NCBI GenBank assembly: GCA_029777145.1
Contig: JAKOSS010000106.1
Location: 1 to 10,404, forward strand
DNA length: 10,404 nucleotides
Direction of reading: 5' to 3'
Source: Acidobacteriota bacterium
GTDB taxonomy: Bacteria > Acidobacteriota > Blastocatellia > Pyrinomonadales > Pyrinomonadaceae
Shown: positions 5,178-10,404 of the stretch, one piece after another
How the letters are laid out: each line of letters opens with the position of its first letter
Position numbering within the stretch: the first letter of the stretch is position 1
Notes under the pieces: model-generated
Told to the model about the DNA's origin: nothing
Databases searched by the model: none
Seen by the model: the letters and a program-made list of their open reading frames with translations, nothing else
Made by a program: the position numbers and the translations under genes

Positions 5178-6014
5178 CTATTCGGACTTGCGTGTTCCGA
5201 CGGCACACCAAAACGGCATCGATTCGCTGAACTTAATGTCTTCCAGACCGGCCTCGGTCAGCATCGATCTGATCTCGTCGCGTGTAAATCTGAATTCGAG
5301 CGGAGTTCCGAATCGATCCAACGCGTCGGTACGCATCGTGTAGAAACTCTTGTCGCGGTAGATCGAAAGCGGAACCGACTTGACGCGAAAGCCGATTCGC
5401 TCCATCAACTTCGCGGTTCGCGCGAACGGAAAATAAACCGTGGCGGCAATCGCGTCGCAGGCGAGATTCCGTGGACGCTCGGAAAGCGATGAAACAACTT
5501 TTCGCACGCCGTCCGAAGCCTTCCAAAGAACTTTGAACCAACCGGGTTGATTATCGAAGGCATAGTACAAGTAGATCAGGAACGGCGCTCCCGGCTTCAG
5601 CTTTCGAACGCAAACCTTTATGCCATCGAACGGATTCGGAATGTGATGGAGGACTCCGAGCGAGTAACCGAAGTCCATCGATCCGTCGGGGACATCGAAA
5701 TCCTCGACCGATGCGCAGACGAACTCGCAGTTTTCATTCCCCGAAAGATTGCGCCGCGCGACGTCGAGCGCGTCGATACTCGCATCGACACATACGAGTC
5801 TTCCCACCCGGGGCGAGACCAATTGTGCCCATCTGCCGGATCCGCAACCCATATCAAATCCGCAGGAATCCGGCGGCAGCCGTTCCCACGGAAAGATAGC
5901 AAAGTATGATTCGAATATTTGGCGAAGTTCCGAATCGTCCAGCTTGGATTGATCAAAACGTGACCACTCCTGGCCAAATCCGCTTACGGTACGCGCATCG
6001 ACATTTGCCTGCAT
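5178..6014 (-). CDS. Class I SAM-dependent methyltransferase
   Basis: This 278-residue protein has a Rossmann methyltransferase domain (Methyltransf_11/UbiE-like). Motif I is FDMGCGSGRW at 53-62, the acidic end of strand 2 is VCVDAS with D77 (ribose binding), and the motif III/IV region is LGVLHHIPNPF at 119-129. KLKPGAPFLIYLYY (138-151) forms strand 5. The last 100 residues form a substrate domain typical of small-molecule methyltransferases in glycan or lipid clusters. It presumably methylates a sugar or lipid-linked intermediate in the cytoplasm. The gene lies between a GT4 gene (25-nt gap upstream) and the acyltransferase gene (3-nt gap downstream). The ATG at 6014 has only a weak GCGAG upstream. 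The exact substrate is unknown. Confidence 0.85.
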   Translation of the reverse strand: MQANVDARTVSGFGQEWSRFDQSKLDDSELRQIFESYFAIFPWERLPPDSCGFDMGCGSGRWAQLVSPRVGRLVCVDASIDALDVARRNLSGNENCEFVCASVEDFDVPDGSMDFGYSLGVLHHIPNPFDGIKVCVRKLKPGAPFLIYLYYAFDNQPGWFKVLWKASDGVRKVVSSLSERPRNLACDAIAATVYFPFARTAKLMERIGFRVKSVPLSIYRDKSFYTMRTDALDRFGTPLEFRFTRDEIRSMLTEAGLEDIKFSESMPFWCAVGTRKSE

Positions 6015-6039
6015 ACGACTCGCTTATATTAGCAGATGC

Positions 6040-7134
6040 TCAAACGGTTTTACTCTCGCGATGTGAAGAAACCGCGAATCGAAAGGCGTCGATTATCTTG
6101 CCGGCATTGGCCTCGAGGCTGTACTTCATGAGCGCGTCATCGGCGGCCGCCTTCGACAACTTTTGACGGAGTTGATGGTCATCGACGAGAAGCGAAATGC
6201 ATTCAACCCACTCGGCGTCGTTCGCCGCGAGAAAGCCGTTCTCACCGTTCCTGATCACTTCCGGATTCGACGCCATCGGAGTCGCGATCGGCACGATGCC
6301 GAGCGCCATGTACTGCGCCGTTTTCATGATGAACTTGTGGTGATTCCATGGATGATCGGGCAGAGGCGCCAGTCCGATCTGAAATTTCCGAAGGTCCTCG
6401 ACCTCGGACGCCTCGCTCCATTTTTGCGCAGTGTATTTGACGCTTTCGAGACCGAAATCAGTGCCGCCGATAAAATGGAAATCGCAGATATCCCTCGCGC
6501 TGATCTCGCGCAACGCCTTTTCAACAAGTCGGATATTCCTGAGCGTCGTCGGACTTCCGCTCCAGCCGACACAGACGCGGTCCGGCCTTTCAGGAAACGG
6601 CTCGAACTTGAATTGATCCGTGTCCACGACGCTTGGAACCTGCCAAACGTTTCGGTTGTGTTGTTCGCAGAATTCACGGATATGCGACGAATTCGCGATC
6701 ACCGAGGTCGAGATCTTGACGATCTCTTTCACCTTGCCGAAAAACTTGAGGTACGAAAGATAGCCGTTCGACGGGCTTCGGTACGGAATGTAAAGCGGAT
6801 CGTCCAGTTGATAGATGATCGGCTTTCTCCGGGCGATGCGTTTCTCGAGAAACGCCGGTCCAAGCAACGCTGCCTCGCGATAAACAAAGACCGCGTCAAA
6901 ATCATCGAGCTGATCGAGAAGCTTGAGTCGTCCCGCATAGCTCCGGACCATTTCGAGCATCTTGCGTCCGGTATTTCCCGAGGTGTGAAGAATGCTCCGC
7001 AATTCCTTCGTCTCGAATGGCGCGTAAACCAATTCGATCCCCGCCGGTCCAAGCACCCGTTCCCACAGTTCGATGCTCCCGCGCTGCCCCGGCGAGTATC
7101 CTTTCTGACTTGGAACCAGTGTCAAAACCCTCAT
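6040..7134 (-). CDS. GT4-like (GT-B fold) glycosyltransferase
   Basis: This 364-residue protein has two GT-B lobes. The N-terminal lobe opens with MRVLTLVPSQ and has a glycine/serine-rich acceptor loop (GYSPGQRGS, 12-20). YQLDDPLY at 108-115 marks the end of the lobe and ANSSHIREFC (147-156) the next strand. The donor lobe shows VGWSGSPTTLRN (189-200), GLAPLPDHPWNHHKF (254-268) and QYMALGIVPIATP (274-286), followed by NPEVIRNGENGFL (290-302). In many GT4 enzymes the motif E-x7-E precedes the M-A-x-G segment. Here that place holds H266 and Q274, as in the K-x-x-Q-Y-M-A subgroup, so activity is still expected. The ATG overlaps the stop of the preceding methyltransferase gene (ATGA), giving coupled translation. 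The sugar donor and acceptor cannot be deduced. Confidence 0.88.
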   Translation of the reverse strand: MRVLTLVPSQKGYSPGQRGSIELWERVLGPAGIELVYAPFETKELRSILHTSGNTGRKMLEMVRSYAGRLKLLDQLDDFDAVFVYREAALLGPAFLEKRIARRKPIIYQLDDPLYIPYRSPSNGYLSYLKFFGKVKEIVKISTSVIANSSHIREFCEQHNRNVWQVPSVVDTDQFKFEPFPERPDRVCVGWSGSPTTLRNIRLVEKALREISARDICDFHFIGGTDFGLESVKYTAQKWSEASEVEDLRKFQIGLAPLPDHPWNHHKFIMKTAQYMALGIVPIATPMASNPEVIRNGENGFLAANDAEWVECISLLVDDHQLRQKLSKAAADDALMKYSLEANAGKIIDAFRFAVSSHRESKTV

Positions 7135-8042
7135 TTACTCTTTTTGCGGGTCCAAGCACTCATGTAAAGTCCCCGGCCGATCCATTTCCCAAGACTGTTG
7201 ACTGCGACGGCTAACGCAAATTCGATCCGCCGACGGATCGTCGGATCACCTTGTTGCCGATTCACATCGCCAAAATTTGAGATCGTGCCTACCTCAAACC
7301 CAACCGATTCTAGGAGTCGGGAAAACGACGATGGATTGAATCCCTGCACATGAAACGGCGAGAACGTCGGCGCAAGCACTACAACCCAATCTTTCCCTCG
7401 AAGTTTCATATAGAGATTGCCTACAACCATGTACAACCCGTCCTCATTTGGTGCGTCAAGCCACAACACGCCGTCAGGCTTGAGTACCCTCCATATTTCT
7501 GTAAGCGTCGTTCGCGGGTCGAATAAATGCTCGATCACACCGCTCATCGCGACTGCGTCGAAATGATCGGCCGGAAAGGCGGCATCTTCCAGTGTGGATA
7601 CGCGGCCTTCGACTCCAAAGCGCCGTCTTCCTGCTTCAATGAAATCGGCAGAAGGATCAACTCCTTCGATTTCCCATCCGCGCGATTTAGCCGCCCAGAG
7701 AATTTCGCCTGCCCCGCAACCGACATCAAGGAACCGGCCCTGCCGATCGAGGCGTGCCTCGAATTCGCTCACCAAAGCCAATGCGTTCCGCTTTTTCAAT
7801 TCAACGTCGTGAGACTTGAAGTACTCATCAACATCGACATAAATCTCGTCCAATCCTGATCTGGGAATGGGCATCGGATTGGCAAAAAGATGCGAACATC
7901 GATTGCAACGGACGATCGAGCTCTTCTCGCCCAAACCTGACTGATGCGCCTCGCCCCCTCGCCAACCCACAAAACGATGTGAGTCCGACAGACAAACGGG
8001 ACATGCCTGCTCAACGAAATTAAAGCGACTTGGATCGGACAT
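7131..8042 (-). CDS. Zinc-ribbon class I SAM methyltransferase
   Basis: This 303-residue protein begins with a four-cysteine zinc ribbon, C14-P-V-C17 and C46-N-R-C49, followed by SHLFANP. That layout is found at the N-terminus of many sugar and small-molecule methyltransferases. The Rossmann domain follows with motif I LDVGCGAGEIL (105-115), acidic VDPS at 125-128, FDAVAMSGVIEHL (159-171) and LKPDGVLWLDAPNE (186-199). It likely methylates a nucleotide sugar or glycan intermediate; C- versus O-methylation cannot be told. Its start lies inside the 3' end of the upstream GT4 gene (23-nt overlap), with GGGAG 11 nt before the ATG, and its TGA overlaps the next gene's ATG. Its bases look somewhat more AT-rich than the AsnB-type gene, which may mean a different history. 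Confidence 0.87.
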   Translation of the reverse strand: MSDPSRFNFVEQACPVCLSDSHRFVGWRGGEAHQSGLGEKSSIVRCNRCSHLFANPMPIPRSGLDEIYVDVDEYFKSHDVELKKRNALALVSEFEARLDRQGRFLDVGCGAGEILWAAKSRGWEIEGVDPSADFIEAGRRRFGVEGRVSTLEDAAFPADHFDAVAMSGVIEHLFDPRTTLTEIWRVLKPDGVLWLDAPNEDGLYMVVGNLYMKLRGKDWVVVLAPTFSPFHVQGFNPSSFSRLLESVGFEVGTISNFGDVNRQQGDPTIRRRIEFALAVAVNSLGKWIGRGLYMSAWTRKKSK

Positions 8043-9291
8043 CGCTTAACAATCTCCCGTATATCGACCGATATCGTTCTCCGGCGACTCGCTCGAGATC
8101 AAACTCGCGTTTCGCCACCTGCTCGCATTGTTCCCGAATTGAGTCGTCCTGAAGCAAGGCCTCCAGATGATCCAGCGCTTTTTCGTAATCGGTTTCCGAA
8201 AAACCGTCGATCACGACTCCGACACCGTTCTCGGTTATCAACTCGGCGACATCGCCGACACCGGAATTCGAGATCACGGGAACGCCTGCAATCAGGTACT
8301 CGGCGATCTTAGTCGGCGAAGACGAGAGCTTTGAATAACAAGGTTTGATGAACGATATCGCCGCATCGCTCGCGCAAAGATAACGCGGCACTTCCTGCGG
8401 TTGAACCTTCGTAATGTGGAAATCCGCGTCCGGGATCTTCCTCGCGTGCAGCAGTGTCTCAATTGCCGCGGGGTCGCTCTGTGTCAGGATCAGAATGTAA
8501 AGATCTGGGAAGCGCCTCTTGGCAGCACCGAAAAAGTCCGCCATCGGATCTGTCAGGTACCAACCGCCGAACGATCCGACGTAAGTGACCACGGGTCGGT
8601 TTCCGATCCCAAGTTCTTCCCGCACTGAAACACGAGAGGATTCGCCGGCCGCATTGAAGCGTTTCAGATCCACGCAGCACGGGATCAACGCGACCGGTCG
8701 CCCGAGTTTGTCCGCACCGTCCAAAGAACTCTCTGGAAAGAGTATATCGCGGGCCTTCGCCGTAAGTACGACGAACCCGTCCGACTCTCTGAGGATCCAT
8801 CGTTCAACTCGTTTGACGACACGATAAATCGATCCGTTTGCCGGCCAAACGCCGGCATCGACATATTCTTCGGGGAAGAAACCGCGAACATCAAACAGCA
8901 GCTTCGGTCTTCTCTTCCGGAAGACGAACTTGCGCGCAACCGCAGCCATGACCGCCGGGACATGAACCCGCGCATGCAGTATGTCGATCTTTTCCCGTCG
9001 CAGCTTTCGCCAGATGAAGAACGCTCCGTTGACGATATCGAAAACAGTCGCCGGGGCGGACGGGCGTTTGTGATAAGTAAGATGATTCCACTCGATCCCT
9101 TCGGCTGCCAGCGCTTCTTTTTGATCAGCAATCGCGGCAGGTGTCCAGCGCTCCCGCGGATTGGGTTCAAAGGTCAGGATCGAAACGTCGACGCCGCCCT
9201 TTTGCACTTCCCGCAAATACGGAAGCACCTGCGTCTGCACGAGAGGTTCGCGCAGTCCGAAATAACAGATGTAGAGGCTTTTTGGTTTCAC
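8020..9291 (-). CDS. GT4-family glycosyltransferase
   Basis: This 423-residue GT-B protein has an N-terminal lobe with LYICYFGLREPLVQTQVLPY (6-25), HARVHVPA (106-113) and FDVRGFFPEEYVD (133-145), the last typical of glycan-cluster GT4 enzymes. The donor lobe has VVTYVGSFGGWY (234-245) and SSPTKIAEYLIAGVPVISN (324-342), then GVGDVAEL (344-351). The K-I-A-E-Y-x-x-A-G pattern keeps the conserved lysine and glutamate that contact the nucleotide sugar. It adds one sugar to the growing chain in the cytoplasm. The start is GTG at 9291, 6 nt after the TAA of the preceding GT2 gene, with no clear Shine-Dalgarno, so translation is probably coupled. No shorter start fits, because residues 6-12 already form the first beta strand. 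Confidence 0.9.
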   Translation of the reverse strand: MKPKSLYICYFGLREPLVQTQVLPYLREVQKGGVDVSILTFEPNPRERWTPAAIADQKEALAAEGIEWNHLTYHKRPSAPATVFDIVNGAFFIWRKLRREKIDILHARVHVPAVMAAVARKFVFRKRRPKLLFDVRGFFPEEYVDAGVWPANGSIYRVVKRVERWILRESDGFVVLTAKARDILFPESSLDGADKLGRPVALIPCCVDLKRFNAAGESSRVSVREELGIGNRPVVTYVGSFGGWYLTDPMADFFGAAKRRFPDLYILILTQSDPAAIETLLHARKIPDADFHITKVQPQEVPRYLCASDAAISFIKPCYSKLSSSPTKIAEYLIAGVPVISNSGVGDVAELITENGVGVVIDGFSETDYEKALDHLEALLQDDSIREQCEQVAKREFDLERVAGERYRSIYGRLLSDVRSKSL

Positions 9292-9297
9292 CTTAGC

Positions 9298-10236
9298 TTA
9301 TGAGCGGCGACTGTCGAACATCGATCGGTACCAACCGACAAATGTTGCCAGATCGATCAACAGCACGAGCGACGCGACACCAACGAAGTTCACGGGGTCG
9401 ATCAACTTTGCAAGCGGAAAGTCGTTCCGGTGGCGGATCATCCGCTTGAATGTCCTGGCAAACAGCCAAATTGGAAGGATAACCAGCCACCAAACCGAAT
9501 GAAAGATCGCCAGCGCTGGGACCGGAATCAGCACTGCATACTGCTTCGCAACCCCGTAATGCCAATCCCACGCGCGTCCCGCCCGGGCGTTCACCTCTGA
9601 ATACCCGACGAATTTCTGATAAGTACTTCGATAGCCGGCGCGCAGTTTCCAAGTGACTTTCGCTTCGGGTGCTATCGTCGACTTAAAGCCGGACTCCGCG
9701 GCGGCTTCCATAAACATCAGATCTTCGGCAGCGCGAAGGTCAGGAAAGCCGCCGACGGACTGCCAGACATCTTTGCGCAACATCATCGAAGCGACCGACC
9801 GTGCCCTGATCCCGTCGTTTCCGATCGGAGAAACGTATGCAAACGTCGCACAAACATCGAACCGGCTCCCGAGAAACGGATCAAACCTCCCGTAAATAAT
9901 ATCGACGTCATCCGTAACGCCCGACGTCAGATTCTCCAACCAATCCTTTGCGAGAATCAGACCCGCATCGGTCAACGCAATCCACTCAAACTGCGCAGCC
10001 TCGATTCCGACATTGCGTCCCCGGCCCGGTGTCGCGTCACCTGCCTCGATGACCTTCAACCACGGACGGGATTCGGCAAAGGAACTTGCGATTTCTACGG
10101 TGTCGTCGTTTGACCCGCCGTCGACAATGATAACCTCGTCCGGAAATAGTGTCTGCGCTTCAATCGACGCCAGAAGATCGCCGAGCGAATCCCTCTCGTT
10201 TCTAACGGGAATTACAAGTGAGACCTGAGGGCTCAT
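9298..10236 (-). CDS. Family 2 glycosyltransferase with C-terminal membrane segments
   Basis: This 312-residue protein has the GT-A start VSLVIPVRNERDSL (5-18), VIIVDGGSNDDT (35-46) for nucleotide binding and GRGRNVGIEAA (71-81). ALTDAG (87-92) is at the metal-binding position and AAEDLMFMEA (169-178) includes the ED pair of the catalytic base. Two hydrophobic segments follow, about residues 233-260 and 284-303, which anchor it to the inner membrane. Such proteins add a sugar to a lipid-linked acceptor. The ATG at 10236 overlaps the TGA of the upstream gene (ATGA), with GGAAAGG about 10 nt before it. The nearby ATG at 10240 lies in another frame. Donor and acceptor are not predictable. Confidence 0.9.
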   Translation of the reverse strand: MSPQVSLVIPVRNERDSLGDLLASIEAQTLFPDEVIIVDGGSNDDTVEIASSFAESRPWLKVIEAGDATPGRGRNVGIEAAQFEWIALTDAGLILAKDWLENLTSGVTDDVDIIYGRFDPFLGSRFDVCATFAYVSPIGNDGIRARSVASMMLRKDVWQSVGGFPDLRAAEDLMFMEAAAESGFKSTIAPEAKVTWKLRAGYRSTYQKFVGYSEVNARAGRAWDWHYGVAKQYAVLIPVPALAIFHSVWWLVILPIWLFARTFKRMIRHRNDFPLAKLIDPVNFVGVASLVLLIDLATFVGWYRSMFDSRRS

Positions 10237-10404
10237 CCATTCGCGGCCTTTCCGCGGTAAACATTCCGGCCAAATCGATAGAGCGGATGGGTACTGAACT
10301 TTGAAAATAGGTACTTGCGCAGGTATCGCGGCTTGAATCGACCCGCCGGGAACGTCGCGAATGCCTTCTTCGCCATCTCAGCGGCACTTCCCGGTTCGTT
10401 GCCC
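10233..10404 (-). CDS. C-terminal tail of an unidentified protein (runs off right edge)
   Basis: On the minus strand the frame beginning at 10403 is open for 56 codons and stops at TGA 10235-10233, overlapping the ATG of the GT2 gene by four bases. The residues are strongly basic and aromatic, for example FKPRYLRKYLFSKF (23-36) and HPLYRFGRNVYRG (39-51). Tails like this occur in cobalamin-type radical SAM enzymes and in some glycosyltransferases of glycan loci, but no diagnostic motif is in view and I do not assign a family. The overlap and shared direction make it part of the same operon. Confidence 0.7.
   Translation of the reverse strand, partial: GNEPGSAAEMAKKAFATFPAGRFKPRYLRKYLFSKFSTHPLYRFGRNVYRGKAANG

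Noticed and set aside
6163..7167. A 334-codon plus-strand open frame opposite the GT4-like gene
   Set aside because: It is an antisense shadow with no motifs. The minus-strand gene has clear family signatures and coupled junctions.

Overview
The window holds most of a cell-surface polysaccharide biosynthesis operon. Next to it is a small accessory region: a GxxExxY-family predicted nuclease gene surrounded by four copies of an unusual structured repeat. The organism is probably a Gram-negative-type environmental bacterium of about 55% GC (estimated by eye). The repeat/GxxExxY combination and the glycan gene style suggest Acidobacteriota (Blastocatellia-like) or a similar soil/sediment phylum. 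This placement is an inference from gene style, not from a marker gene.

Layout. Positions 1-104 (minus strand) are the first 34 codons of a family 2 glycosyltransferase that runs off the left edge. Positions 105-432 contain repeat copy R1 and a possible gene remnant. Positions 433-810 (plus strand) encode a 125-residue GxxExxY protein with a PD-(D/E)XK nuclease signature. Positions 811-1214 are almost entirely repeat copies R2, R3 and R4 in tandem. Positions 1215-10404 are one minus-strand gene train, transcribed from right to left: the tail of an unidentified protein, a membrane-attached GT2 glycosyltransferase, a GT4 glycosyltransferase, a zinc-ribbon SAM methyltransferase, a second GT4 glycosyltransferase, a second SAM methyltransferase, a left-handed beta-helix acyltransferase, a polytopic membrane protein and an AsnB-type amidotransferase. 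Junctions are overlaps of 1-23 nt or gaps of 1-25 nt, so this is very likely a single transcript whose promoter lies beyond the right edge.

How the genes work together (inference): the glycosyltransferases build a lipid-linked oligosaccharide at the cytoplasmic membrane. The methyltransferases, acyltransferase and AsnB-type enzyme decorate sugars by O/C-methylation, O/N-acylation and amidation. The polytopic protein is the only candidate in view for a membrane step such as polymerisation or lipid-carrier-dependent glycosyl transfer. No flippase, chain-length regulator or priming enzyme is visible.

The most unusual part is 162-1207. Each repeat carries heptamers CACGAAG on the left and the inverted form CTTCGTG on the right, spaced exactly 10 nt apart (about one helical turn). 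They flank an interior of 59-61 nt containing a GC-rich hairpin. Two copies (R2, R4) are about 95% identical over their shared part and the other two have decayed. A predicted nuclease gene sits between them, which suggests a small mobile or palindrome-maintaining element comparable in logic, but not in protein family, to REP/RAYT systems.
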